A DNA stretch of 64,000 nt from assembly GCA_016706225.1 (NCBI GenBank), contig JADJKB010000013.1, positions 186,001 to 250,000 of the forward strand, read 5' to 3'. The notes below the pieces were generated by a model. The model was given only the letters and a program-made list of their open reading frames with translations. It ran no database searches and was not told the DNA's origin. Made by a program: the position numbers and the translations under genes. This DNA comes from Myxococcales bacterium. Lineage in GTDB: Bacteria; Myxococcota_A; Polyangia; Polyangiales; Polyangiaceae. This document shows positions 17,569-26,476 of the stretch, one piece after another. Position 1 is the stretch's first letter; each line of letters begins with the position of its first letter.

Positions 17569-19650
17569 TCAGTCCTTCAGCGGCGGCGGACTGAGCAGCT
17601 TGATCTCCCGCACCGAGTCGCGGAAGCGGATCTCTTGCTCGTTCATCGCCATCTTGACCTCGATCAGGCGCTTGGTGATCTGCTCCATGCGCTTGGTGAC
17701 CTCGTCCAGGCGCCGGGTCAGTTTGGTTCGCAGATCCGCGGCCTGGGTGTTCTTCTCGATGGCGCGCAGCGACAACCGCGTCTCGTTGGCGGCCTTCTCC
17801 AGCTCGGCCTGTTCGTCGACCAGCTTCCGCTCCTCGTCGACGCTCTTCTTCCAGATCTCGCGCACCGCCCACACACCCTTGAGCTGAGCTTGCACCTGCG
17901 CGCTGCCCCGGGGATCCGCCAGGAAGGTCTTGATGGCCTCGTCCGCGAGCGGGGACAGCCAGTTCGCGATCTGGTGCTGCGCGCGCCGTTCGTCCACGGT
18001 GAGCTCGCTCTTGCCGAACGCTTTCACACTCATTGGCACCAATGCGTGCCCGAGCGCTGCGTTGTCCTCGGTGCCGACCGGTGGTTTGAACAGGCGCGTG
18101 CCCGCCGAGCGCGTGTGTTTGACCAGGACCTTGCCCAGTTTGTCGCTACCGTTCGAGACCGTGTAGAGCGTCTTTGCGACACTGTCGCGCTCGATCCACA
18201 GCTCCCCGGATTCGATCTTGAAGATGCGCGCGCCTTGTTCGTCGTACTTGCGATCGATCGCCACGGCCAGGCTGCGCTCGAGGGCAAACGGCACTACGGC
18301 CGTCGCTCGCGGCGGCAGTGGATCGAGCATGCCCTGGCCCAGAAACGAACCCTTCTCGAAGACCGCAATGGGTCCGCGTTCCAGGAGTCCTGTCGTACCA
18401 TTGGTGAAGCGCACCACGCGGAACGGATGGGTCGCCGACTCCCCCACTCCGCCGTCCGGCGCGAACAAGAACACCGCCTCACCCGGCACGCGTTTGTTCA
18501 AGAGCAGGACCATGGTCGCACTCTCGTTCGGCACCGTGATGGCGTTCGGGATCTCGTAGCGGGTTGCCCCGGCTTCAACCGCCACCGCGGCGAGCGCACT
18601 CATGCGCCGCGGTGCGCTCAGGCCCTGGCGTTTTGCTTCTTCGAGCGCCACCCTACGGCGTTCGTCCCGGCTGGGCTGGCGTGGCATGTCAGCCGCCGCT
18701 TCGGGCTCCGGCGCCGGCGCCGACGAGGGCCGGGCCATGCCCGTCGAAGCGCTCCGGCGAGGCGCAGGTTTCTTCGCCATCTTGTTCTTCTTGCTCGGCC
18801 CCGCCTTGGTGCCGGCCGTGTCGCCGTCGGACAGATCGTCCTCCGTCATGCCCTTACCGCCGCCACCGACCCCGGCGCCGCGCAGCCCGAGTCCGCCTTC
18901 TTTGTCCGCGGGGGCCTCTTCCGCCGCCTCGCCGGCACCAAAGCGCTCGATCTCGGCCTCGCGCCGCTGCTCCATGCTGGTCACACCCGTGGGCATGGCC
19001 GCAATCACCTCGCCCGTGTCGGTCACGATCGGCCGATTGGGGATCACCGGCTCTCCGAGGGTCGACTCGAACGCGAGCGGCGCACCCGCGACCAGCGCGA
19101 GGTTGACCGACTTCCAATCCTCACCCGATAGGTTCTGAACGATGCCCCAGGTCTGCAGATCGGCGTTGCCGCCCTCTTGCACCACCAGGCGGTAGGAGGG
19201 GCGCCAGACCGGGGTCTCGGAGACGTAGCCGATGGCGAGATCGTGCTCCTTGCCGTCGAGCTGCAGGATCACCTCCCGCAGCGGGTTCTTCTCCTTCTTT
19301 TTCGGGGGCAGCCCGGGCCAGGGTTTGAGCATGCTCTGGTAGCGCGGATCGAGCGTGGGCTCGTCCTCGTCGTCGTCCAGGATCTCGAGCGGGAACGAAG
19401 CGGAGCGGACCGAGCTGCCGCCGCGCTCGACGATGGCGAGGGAGGCCAGGAAATCGCCGACCATGCGCTGCCGCATCTTGAAGGTCACGGCGTCCGCGTC
19501 GACGTGACCCGAGCGCTCGAAGTAACCGACCCCGTTGCGATAGATCACCACCCGTTTGAGCGGCAGCTGGTCGGTGGAAATGTTGGGGCCGCGCGCGCAA
19601 CCGATGGCGAGCAGGCTGGAAAAGAACAAGGTTCGAAGTCCAAAGCGCAT
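17569..19650 (-). CDS. DUF4139-domain lipoprotein
   Basis: 693-residue exported protein with a lipobox (LFFSSLLAIGCARG). The N-terminal part contains VVIYRNGVGYFERSG and ILQLDGKEHDLAIGYVSETP, followed by VWRPSYRLVV and LSGEDWKSVNLALVAG, which are signatures of the mucoidy-inhibitor-A/DUF4139 group. A low-complexity Gly/Lys/Pro region (~215-310) interrupts the domain. The C-terminal ~130 residues form a charged coiled coil. ATG 19650 is chosen because it begins the signal peptide; a codon 12 bp upstream is possible. Function in this family is unknown; a cell-envelope role is inferred from export. Confidence 0.8.
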   Translation of the reverse strand: MRFGLRTLFFSSLLAIGCARGPNISTDQLPLKRVVIYRNGVGYFERSGHVDADAVTFKMRQRMVGDFLASLAIVERGGSSVRSASFPLEILDDDEDEPTLDPRYQSMLKPWPGLPPKKKEKNPLREVILQLDGKEHDLAIGYVSETPVWRPSYRLVVQEGGNADLQTWGIVQNLSGEDWKSVNLALVAGAPLAFESTLGEPVIPNRPIVTDTGEVIAAMPTGVTSMEQRREAEIERFGAGEAAEEAPADKEGGLGLRGAGVGGGGKGMTEDDLSDGDTAGTKAGPSKKNKMAKKPAPRRSASTGMARPSSAPAPEPEAAADMPRQPSRDERRRVALEEAKRQGLSAPRRMSALAAVAVEAGATRYEIPNAITVPNESATMVLLLNKRVPGEAVFLFAPDGGVGESATHPFRVVRFTNGTTGLLERGPIAVFEKGSFLGQGMLDPLPPRATAVVPFALERSLAVAIDRKYDEQGARIFKIESGELWIERDSVAKTLYTVSNGSDKLGKVLVKHTRSAGTRLFKPPVGTEDNAALGHALVPMSVKAFGKSELTVDERRAQHQIANWLSPLADEAIKTFLADPRGSAQVQAQLKGVWAVREIWKKSVDEERKLVDEQAELEKAANETRLSLRAIEKNTQAADLRTKLTRRLDEVTKRMEQITKRLIEVKMAMNEQEIRFRDSVREIKLLSPPPLKD

Positions 19651-19802
19651 GGCATCCTCCACGAGAGTCGGCCGGACGCTACCTCAGAGGGCGGCGTGCG
19701 GCGACCGAAGAGGGTGTTCCCGGGCCCGGAGCTCTGGTCGGCTCGGCGGCGCACGACCAAAGCGGGCGACGCCCGCCACGACCTCGGCTATCGTTCGACG
19801 TC

Positions 19803-20837
19803 GTGACCGACGCCTCCCCGCCTCGCAAGCCCCCGCCGAAGCCCCCGCAGCGCCCGCCGCCCCCGCGCCGCGAGGCGGTCCCGATGAGCAACCACGACAA
19901 GGAGAAGCTCACGTTCCAGGCGCTGGGTCTGTTGAACGAGCAGGTCCAGGCCCGCATCGTCCACTACAAGGGCGAGCTCGAGACGAGCCCCGAGCTCGAC
20001 GCCATCACCGCGCAGGTCGTGGCGCAAATCAAGGGCATGCAGGCGGCGCTTGGTGGAGAGGGCGGCCCCGGCGCGCCGCCCGCCGAGCTCGAAGAGCAGC
20101 AGCAGAAGACCATGTCGCGGCTGCTCGGTCGCCTGTTTGCAACCGACGGCAACTTCGCGACGCAGAACATGAAGACGATCGGTCGTCGCATCGCCAAGCT
20201 GTTCTTCGAGAGCGAGCTGCACGAGAAGACCCGCGGCGACAAGGAGAAGGTCATCTACCACCCGGAGCAGGGTGTGTATTACGTGCTCAACCGCTACAAG
20301 AACCGCCTGCGCGCCGAGCTCGACGGGTTCGAGTACCAGAGCGCCGATGTGAAAGAGAGCACGCTGGAGCTGTTGACCAAGATGGAGCGCGATCTCCAGG
20401 TCGGATTTTTGTCGCGTCGCTCACCCGAGCTGAATCGGGTGATGCACATCCACAGCGGTGTGCTGCTCGAGTTCCTCCAAACGCACCTGCCCCCACGGCT
20501 GGAGGCCATGTGCCGGGCGACGCTGCGCGCGGCCAACACGGGGGATGGGCCTGGCGCCGTGAACTACAAGGTGCTGAGCAGCCAGTTCCCCGAGTTTCGC
20601 GCGCACTGGGAGCGGATCTTCATGGAGCAGATGGTGAACTTCTGCGGCGACGAGCTGTTCGGTCGACTCACCAGCAGTGAAGAGCCTTTCTTCGACGAGA
20701 CCATTCGGTTCTTCACGGATCCGCACCTGTTCAGCGACACCGCCGAGGTGATCTGCGACGGCATCTACGACTTCCTGTGCCTCGAAGGGTTCCTGGATCT
20801 GCCGGTCGACTGGCGCGTGAAGCTCGCGAGGAACTGA
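19803..20837 (+). CDS. Conserved hypothetical cytoplasmic protein
   Basis: 344 residues from GTG 19803. I do not recognise the family. The first ~28 residues are Pro-rich and basic; a start at the later ATG (MSNHDKEKLTFQALG) would remove them. The rest is predicted largely helical with no signal peptide, membrane segment or obvious catalytic motif. Segments such as RRIAKLFFESELHEKTRGDKEKVIYHPEQ look well structured rather than low-complexity. The next gene begins one base after the stop, so the pair is probably cotranscribed. Confidence 0.7.
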   Translation: MTDASPPRKPPPKPPQRPPPPRREAVPMSNHDKEKLTFQALGLLNEQVQARIVHYKGELETSPELDAITAQVVAQIKGMQAALGGEGGPGAPPAELEEQQQKTMSRLLGRLFATDGNFATQNMKTIGRRIAKLFFESELHEKTRGDKEKVIYHPEQGVYYVLNRYKNRLRAELDGFEYQSADVKESTLELLTKMERDLQVGFLSRRSPELNRVMHIHSGVLLEFLQTHLPPRLEAMCRATLRAANTGDGPGAVNYKVLSSQFPEFRAHWERIFMEQMVNFCGDELFGRLTSSEEPFFDETIRFFTDPHLFSDTAEVICDGIYDFLCLEGFLDLPVDWRVKLARN

Positions 20838-20838
20838 G

Positions 20839-21339
20839 TTGTCGCGGCGTGCGCTCGCGATCGGCGCAGCCGTCCTCGGGGCTCTGATCCTGCTCTACGC
20901 GCTGTTCGCGAAGAAGAGTGACGAGGAGCTGATCCGTGAGCAGCTCGAACGGCTGGCCCGAGTGGTGCACGTGTCGGGTCCGGACGAGAACCCGATCTTC
21001 CGCGGCAAGCGCATGAACGACGAGTTCGAGACGCTGTTCGTCCCGAACGTCCGGGTCGACATCTCGGAGCTCACGAGCATGCGCTCCGGTAGACCGGAGC
21101 TCGTGGGTGTTGCCACCCGCGCCGGCACCATCTTCCGCAGCGCAGAGGTCGACATCAGCCCCGATTCGATCGACGTGCTCGCTGGGGGGACGAGCGCGAA
21201 GGTGAGCGGCTCCGCGACCCTGGTGGCCGACCGCGGCTCCGGCGCCGAGCGCGATGAGCGGCGGGTGAGCTTCGGCCTCACGAAGACCGACAAAGGCTGG
21301 CTCATCGACACCGTCGTCGTCACCCCGAAGCGAGAGTGA
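20839..21339 (+). CDS. Small membrane-anchored hypothetical protein
   Basis: 166 residues from TTG 20839, one base after the upstream stop. An N-terminal hydrophobic helix (LAIGAAVLGALILLYALFAK) should anchor it in the inner membrane. The remaining ~140 residues form an alpha+beta domain beginning SDEELIREQLERLARVVHV and ending GWLIDTVVVTPKRE. This overall plan (helix followed by a curved sheet with GWxIDxV) is reminiscent of NTF2-like domains, but that is only an impression. TTG is used because no ATG or GTG lies before the helix. Confidence 0.7.
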   Translation: MSRRALAIGAAVLGALILLYALFAKKSDEELIREQLERLARVVHVSGPDENPIFRGKRMNDEFETLFVPNVRVDISELTSMRSGRPELVGVATRAGTIFRSAEVDISPDSIDVLAGGTSAKVSGSATLVADRGSGAERDERRVSFGLTKTDKGWLIDTVVVTPKRE

Positions 21340-21377
21340 TTCGAGGTAAACTCCCGCGTTTCCCGGCGCGGCTTCCC

Positions 21378-22487
21378 TCAGAAGGTCACCCCCAGCTCCG
21401 CCGCGAGGTCCATCGAGACGACCGCCCGCTCGTGGGTGATCCAGACCGTCGGAGCGAGCAGCGCAACACTGAGGTCGAGGTCGTCACCGAGCGGCGCGGA
21501 GAGCCCTGCCGACGGCTGAACGACCGGACCGTTCTTCACCAGGTAGCCACTGGCAAACCGCAGCGGCACCGCCCAGCCTGCGCCGAGCCCCACGCGGTAT
21601 TCGAACAGCGCCCACGGCAGCACGTTGTGCGCACGACCGTCCTTGCCCTTCAAGTTCGCGTACTGCACCGCAAGGCCGAGGGACGCACGCTCGGAGAATC
21701 GCCAGTCGAAGCGGGCCCCGAGCAAGTGGTTTTGAAACGGCCCCGGTGAGACACCAAACGCCGTCTCGCCGCCCAGGGCGAGGCGGAACCTCCCGTCGGG
21801 AAACTCATCGCGCGGCGCCGGGGTCGGCGGGGCGCTCGGACTCGGGCCCGTCGGCGGCGGCGCCGGGGGCGGCGCGAGGGAGCTCGCTTCAGGCAGGCGC
21901 GAGCCCACCGCGCGGTCGATGGAGGCGTACAGATCGGACGACACCCCCTCGGCGTCAGCGCTCGTGGCGAGTGCGTTCGCCGGCGCGACCTGCACATTGA
22001 CGTGATAACGCCCGTTGCGGCTCTGCACGCTGGCAAACAAGCCGAAGGCGGAGCCCGCGTCGCGGACCATGGTCATCGCACGCTCCGGCGTCAGCGCGCC
22101 GGACGTGGCGCCGGCAACGCGCGCCGTCGTTGCGGCGTCCGCGAGCTGATACCCGCGCTGGGCCGCGCTCCGGCCGAGCTGCCGTTCGATCAGCGAACGC
22201 AGGCTCGGATCGAGCCCCGGCGCGACGTGCACCGGGAACACGGCGATGCGTGGCGCCGGAATGGCGGGGGCGGGCGCCGGGGCAACGGGTTGCACTGCGG
22301 CTCCCGCGAGCGGCGGCGCCGTGGGCGCGGACTCGGGCGTCGGCCCCGGCGGTGCCAGGACCGGAGCGGGCGGAGGGGGCGAGGTGCCCGAGGCGGGCGG
22401 CTGCGGCTGACCTACGGCGCGCGAGCCCAGCGCGAGCACGAACATCGGTGCGAGCGCGCTCCCGAGCCTGGTGCGCGCCGCCCTCAC
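21378..22487 (-). CDS. Exported protein with outer-membrane-barrel-like C-terminus
   Basis: 369 residues from GTG 22487, which overlaps the upstream stop (GTGA). A signal peptide (LAPMFVLALGSRAVG) is followed by a long Pro/Ala-rich linker. A ~100-residue alpha/beta segment (RIAVFPVHVAPGLDPSLRSL; VRDAGSAFGLFASVQSRNG) resembles the nucleotide-independent GNA1162/CsgG-like folds only loosely. The C-terminal half alternates aromatic-rich strands (LLGARFDWRFSERASLGLAV, ALFEYRVGLGAGWAVPLRF) and ends in AAELGVTF, the terminal-Phe pattern of outer-membrane barrels. It is last in a three-gene exported-protein operon. Confidence 0.7.
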   Translation of the reverse strand: MRAARTRLGSALAPMFVLALGSRAVGQPQPPASGTSPPPPAPVLAPPGPTPESAPTAPPLAGAAVQPVAPAPAPAIPAPRIAVFPVHVAPGLDPSLRSLIERQLGRSAAQRGYQLADAATTARVAGATSGALTPERAMTMVRDAGSAFGLFASVQSRNGRYHVNVQVAPANALATSADAEGVSSDLYASIDRAVGSRLPEASSLAPPPAPPPTGPSPSAPPTPAPRDEFPDGRFRLALGGETAFGVSPGPFQNHLLGARFDWRFSERASLGLAVQYANLKGKDGRAHNVLPWALFEYRVGLGAGWAVPLRFASGYLVKNGPVVQPSAGLSAPLGDDLDLSVALLAPTVWITHERAVVSMDLAAELGVTF

Positions 22488-23338
22488 CGCCGTCCCCGTC
22501 GCGACCACGCGGCGGCGGCCAAGAGGACGGCGAACAGCGACAGCCCCGAGCCACGTCTGGACTGTGACGTAGTGCAGCCGTTGAAGAACGGCGGCGCCAC
22601 GGTCGTCGTGCAGACTTCCTGCGCGCCGCTGGCGCTGACCTTTCCCGTCAGGTCGCGGGTCACCGCGGCAAAACACACGTCGCCTTCGCCGTCGTTGATG
22701 GTGCGGGTCAAGCGCAGCGGTTTGCCCGCGGCGGGCAGACGCTGAACGCTGATCGGCTCGGGGGCGGAGCTCTTGATGTGGGGCCCTTGGGTCTGGAAGA
22801 CCGCGATCATCAGCGATTCGCGCCCGCCGTCGTCGCTGGCCGCCCCCAGATCGAAGTCGAAGACGTAGCGCTCTTCGAGGCTGTCCGTGCAGTCGTCGCG
22901 CTCCCGATCGACGTCCCACTCGAGGGCCTTCAGCCCGGTAAATTGTGGCGTTTCCTGGTCGAGACTGGCTCCGACCGCGAACGTGATGCTCTTGCCACGG
23001 CCGAGGTTTGCGGAGTTGATCCCGCGCAGCCGCGGCCACTCGACGCTGTAGCTCTGACCGGGCTCGAGCTTGGGGGTGACGGAGAGCAACGTCTCCGCGG
23101 AGTTCCAGTCGCCCGTCAGCACCTGCTCGGCGCCGCTCGCCATGTCGGTGACGGTGATGTCCTCGCCCGTGTATTCGGCGTTGGACTTGTAGCGCGCGTG
23201 CAGCTTGGCGTTCGGCGCAACGACGGCGTCATCCGGCGGCACGGCGAACTGCAGGTCCGGGCGGTTGCAGGCGGCCTCCGCCGGCGCGGCTCCGAAGAGG
23301 AGCGAAGACAGCGCGGCGGCCTGTGCTGCTCGCCTCAC
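22484..23338 (-). CDS. Exported protein with MYXO-CTERM-like C-terminus
   Basis: 284 residues from GTG 23338, overlapping the upstream stop (GTGA). The signal peptide ends FGAAPAEAAC. The body is predicted beta-rich and resembles fibronectin-like or CHRD-like secreted domains only in general character (FAVPPDDAVVAPNAKLHARY; YSVEWPRLRG). The C-terminus has the MYXO-CTERM plan: a Cys (NGCTTS), a hydrophobic helix (GLSLFAVLLAAAAW) and a basic tail (SRRGRR). In myxobacteria such tails are thought to be processed by a dedicated rhombosortase-like system and to mark surface proteins. Function unknown. Confidence 0.75.
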   Translation of the reverse strand: MRRAAQAAALSSLLFGAAPAEAACNRPDLQFAVPPDDAVVAPNAKLHARYKSNAEYTGEDITVTDMASGAEQVLTGDWNSAETLLSVTPKLEPGQSYSVEWPRLRGINSANLGRGKSITFAVGASLDQETPQFTGLKALEWDVDRERDDCTDSLEERYVFDFDLGAASDDGGRESLMIAVFQTQGPHIKSSAPEPISVQRLPAAGKPLRLTRTINDGEGDVCFAAVTRDLTGKVSASGAQEVCTTTVAPPFFNGCTTSQSRRGSGLSLFAVLLAAAAWSRRGRR

Positions 23339-23943
23339 GGCTTGCACAGAACGTCCTCGCACTCGCCGAGCATCTCTCCGGTGTTGCCGTCGTCGTCGAG
23401 ATCGAACGTGTCGAGACAGCAGTAACCGTTGTCGACGCAGCACTCCTCGAGATCAGAGGAGTACTTCTTGTCCTTGGCGACGCTCTTGCACTCGGCGGGG
23501 GGGTCTTCCTCGTGGCACTTGCCGAAGCTCTTGCCGTCGGTGGTGCAGGTCTGGACCGCCCAGTACTTGCAATACGAGAGGAAACACACCCGCTCGCTGC
23601 CGGGCATGCACGCCTCGCAGCGCTCCGGGCAGGCGCTCCAGGCGCCGGCCACGCAGTACTGCTCCCCGCCCTCGGCGCAAGGTTTCGGGGTCAGCTCATC
23701 GATCTGACCGTTGCAGTCGTCGTCTACGCCGTTGCAGGTCTCGGGTGCTGGCACACACTCCGTCGTCTGGGCGTCGGGCTGGGCGGTGCCGCCCCCGACC
23801 GCGGCGTCGGGCGCCGGCCGCTGGCCGTCGATCCACTCGAAGTCGTCGGCGTCCAGGCCACTCCGGCCACAGCCGACCGCGAGGGCGAACGCCGCGATGA
23901 GGGCGGTGACCCAGGCTCTGGCGCGGCGGCGAGGATTCTTCAT
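23335..23943 (-). CDS. Lipoprotein with MopE-like motif
   Basis: 202 residues from ATG 23943. The lipobox is ALAVGC. A MopE-like metal-binding motif CNGVDDDCNGQIDE lies at ~70-83. The rest is Cys-rich, with many closely spaced pairs (CPERCEACMPGSERVC; CCVDNGYCCLD) and an acidic segment DLDDDGNTGE near the end. The Cys and Asp density suggests a disulfide- and Ca-stabilised surface protein. It heads the minus-strand operon with the next two exported proteins (each junction overlaps by 4 bp). A related, longer MopE-like lipoprotein lies at 56204-57340. Confidence 0.75.
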   Translation of the reverse strand: MKNPRRRARAWVTALIAAFALAVGCGRSGLDADDFEWIDGQRPAPDAAVGGGTAQPDAQTTECVPAPETCNGVDDDCNGQIDELTPKPCAEGGEQYCVAGAWSACPERCEACMPGSERVCFLSYCKYWAVQTCTTDGKSFGKCHEEDPPAECKSVAKDKKYSSDLEECCVDNGYCCLDTFDLDDDGNTGEMLGECEDVLCKP

Positions 23944-24076
23944 CGCGGAGGCTCTCTCTGGAACGCGACGTGAATGCAAAGCCGGAACCAGTCCACTCCT
24001 GGCCCGACATGAGCGAAAGTAGCAGCTCGCACCGGCCTTGACCATCGACCCACCCGCCGCCCAAATGCAGACCTCC

Positions 24077-25045
24077 ATGAAGCTGAAACTCCGGGCGTTC
24101 GGTTGCTTTTGTGTGACCGTCACCTGGGCGCTCGGCAGTGTTGCCCAGGCAGGGCCGGGTCCAGCGCCCGGCGCCGCGAGCGAACCACCGGCTACACCGG
24201 CGAGTGAACCGCCTGCCACAGCACCCGGCGCCGCGGCGGCTGCGCCGTCCGCGAGCGCGGCTCCCTCTGCGGCGGCCGCGCCGGCGCCGGCTCCTCAATC
24301 GGGCTACGTGGCGCCGGCCTACGGCTACGGGGCGACGCCCAGTGGTCATGCCTTCGGCGCGCCAGTGGCGCGCGCACCAGAGTTGCGTCTGCGGGATCCT
24401 CGAGTTGCAAACGCGCACGCCGACCGGGTGGTGCTTCTACCGACCGCGTACACCCATCCGGAAGGCACGCTCTACCTGACCAGCAACGAGCTCGTGATCC
24501 TTCAGGCCGGGTATGCGATCACGGACTCGACCCAGCTCACGCTGACCGGACTGCCTCCGCTCAGTGAGGGTCCGGACAAGGTCCTTCTGTTCGACCTCAG
24601 CCTGAAGAATGCATTCCTCCGCCAGGGGCCGCTGCGGCTCGCGGGCATCGGCTCGGTGTCGGGAGTGTTCGGCATCGACCAGGGCAACTTGGTCCTGGGT
24701 CGAGTGGGTGCCGTGGCGGAGCTGTGTTTCGAGGCCGACTGTGAGTCGAGCGCGAGTTTGTCGAGCCACGTGCTGCTCGCAGGCCCGGGGACCTTCATGG
24801 TCAACGGAGTCGGAGTGATCTGGCGCATCGCCGACTGGGCCGCGCTGTTGCTCGAGGTCGACACTGCCGTGCCCCTGGGCGGCGAGGTCGGCGAATACAG
24901 CGGCGTGCTGGTCGCGCCGGGCTTCCGTTTCCCCTATCGAACCTGGTCCCTCGATCTTGCCGCGATGCGCCCGCTCGATACCGAAGATCCACCCGAGCTT
25001 GCGCTGTACCCGTGGATCTCGTTCACGTATCGGTTCCTGCCGTAG
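24077..25045 (+). CDS. Exported protein, probable beta-barrel or surface protein
   Basis: 322 residues from ATG 24077 (MKLKLRAFGCFCVTVTWALG); 24065 and 24038 are alternative starts. The signal peptide ends GSVAQA. A ~75-residue Ala/Pro-rich linker is followed by a domain of alternating hydrophobic strands (VVLLPTAYTHPEGTLYLTSN; LRLAGIGSVSGVFGID; PWISFTYRFLP at the end). The terminal aromatic pattern fits an outer-membrane protein, but the C-terminal residue is Pro. No family recognised. Confidence 0.65.
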   Translation: MKLKLRAFGCFCVTVTWALGSVAQAGPGPAPGAASEPPATPASEPPATAPGAAAAAPSASAAPSAAAAPAPAPQSGYVAPAYGYGATPSGHAFGAPVARAPELRLRDPRVANAHADRVVLLPTAYTHPEGTLYLTSNELVILQAGYAITDSTQLTLTGLPPLSEGPDKVLLFDLSLKNAFLRQGPLRLAGIGSVSGVFGIDQGNLVLGRVGAVAELCFEADCESSASLSSHVLLAGPGTFMVNGVGVIWRIADWAALLLEVDTAVPLGGEVGEYSGVLVAPGFRFPYRTWSLDLAAMRPLDTEDPPELALYPWISFTYRFLP

Positions 25046-25061
25046 CGCCGGTGGTGTCCTG

Positions 25062-25086
25062 TGCCAGCGCCCGCGCCGCTCTGGCA
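25062..25086. terminator. Possible bidirectional terminator hairpin
   Basis: Inverted repeat tgccag (25062-25067) / ctggca (25081-25086) with a GC-rich interior, lying exactly between the convergent stops at 25045 and 25087. There is no T-tract on either side, so this is a weak call. Confidence 0.35.
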
Positions 25087-26184
25087 TCAGAACTCGTCGT
25101 CGTCGTCGCCGATCTCCGCGGAGTACGACACGACCGCCGTGCCGCCGCCGACGACCGCCAGCGGATTCCACGGCGGCGATACCTGCCCGAACGCGCTCGA
25201 GTTGTCGACGACCAGGTAGTACGAACCCCGCGGCACGGGGATGCGCTTCTTCACGTCGACGTTGGCGGGCAGAGGAAAACCCAGCATCGGTGGACCAGGC
25301 GGCGGACCGAGAGCGGCGCCGCGCTGCAGCGCATCGCGCCACAGATCCCCGGTGCCGCGCTGGAACAAGAACGCCTCGGCGGCCGGACCGTCCACCCGCA
25401 TGCGGAAGAACAGCGCCTGGTCTTTGTCCTCGACCTCGAACGGCCCCAGGAAATCGATCTGGTTCGAACGGATCTCCGTCGTCTCGTTGGCGAACACAAA
25501 CCGCTCACCTTTGGAGGTGTCGAACGGATGACGCGGCTTCTGCGGCGGCACCAGGATCCCCAGCGAAAAATCGTCGCCGGCGTCCCCGTGCAGCACGGTG
25601 AACCCGCTGGCCAGCTGGCTCGAGACGATCTGCGCGCCGAACTGATCGACCATCCAGCCGGCCGGTGATTTCAGCCCCCAGTTGACGACCTTGTTCTCGA
25701 CCGAACCGACCTGAAACTCGGGGCCACGGAGGATGCGCGGGCGCTTGGCCCACACGTAGATGTCGTCTTCACCCATGAAGAAGTCGAACTGGTACTCGAC
25801 GGAGGCCTCGGCAGAAAATCCCACCCTGCCGGCGACCGGTGTCCACGCGAAGCCGGTGCCGCCGAAGTGCAGCGTCATCGTGTGGGCGTCGTCGTTGATC
25901 TCGTGCTGACAGCGCGTCGGGAAGAAGCGCCCGATGGTGTTGCCGGTGGGGTTCAGCTTGAGCGGCGCGCCACGCTTGAGCATCTCGGGGCACACGCGTT
26001 GTGCGCCGAAGTTCGAGAACAGCCACCAGCGCAGCGCCGGACTCGCGTTGACCGGTCCCTTCACGCAGGGACAACCGACCCCGAGCAGCAGCACACCCAA
26101 GAGCCCCAAGAGCCTCAGCCTCAGGGGAACCACCCGGGTCTGTTGTCTTGGTGTTCGACCGCGAACTCGCGAGGCGCCCGTCAT
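25087..26184 (-). CDS. Lipoprotein of unknown function
   Basis: 365 residues from ATG 26184. The basic N-region (RGRTPRQQTRVVPLRLRLL) leads into a hydrophobic stretch and the lipobox VLLLGVGC. The mature protein has two parts: a mixed alpha/beta N-terminal portion (RFFPTRCQHEINDDAHTMTL; TGFAWTPVAGRVGFSAEASV) and a C-terminal beta-rich domain ending PRGSYYLVVDNSSAFGQVSP, which reads like a jelly-roll or C2-type sandwich. The last residues are very acidic (GDDDDEF). No family recognised. It is convergent with the preceding exported-protein gene. Confidence 0.7.
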   Translation of the reverse strand: MTGASRVRGRTPRQQTRVVPLRLRLLGLLGVLLLGVGCPCVKGPVNASPALRWWLFSNFGAQRVCPEMLKRGAPLKLNPTGNTIGRFFPTRCQHEINDDAHTMTLHFGGTGFAWTPVAGRVGFSAEASVEYQFDFFMGEDDIYVWAKRPRILRGPEFQVGSVENKVVNWGLKSPAGWMVDQFGAQIVSSQLASGFTVLHGDAGDDFSLGILVPPQKPRHPFDTSKGERFVFANETTEIRSNQIDFLGPFEVEDKDQALFFRMRVDGPAAEAFLFQRGTGDLWRDALQRGAALGPPPGPPMLGFPLPANVDVKKRIPVPRGSYYLVVDNSSAFGQVSPPWNPLAVVGGGTAVVSYSAEIGDDDDEF

Positions 26185-26476
26185 CCGGCCCTTCTTACCT
26201 TGGATCACCGGGGGCGCATCGTGGCTTTGCACGAGAGTAGTACGCTCGCCGCCCCCGCGCTCCCCCCTCGGGCCGCCCTAGCAAGGCAGAGAGGCCGCAA
26301 TGCGCGCGGGTTCCAGGCGGCTGGCGCGCGGCAGTCCGCCGCCCTCGCGCCGCCTTCATTGTTCAGGGGTTGGCTGCGAGATCCGCGAACAAACCCGCGG
26401 GACGACTCGAGTCCGGAGTTGTTCGGCCCGTGTGGACGATTGGGTGGCGCGTTGAAGCGCGCTACACACGTCTTTG

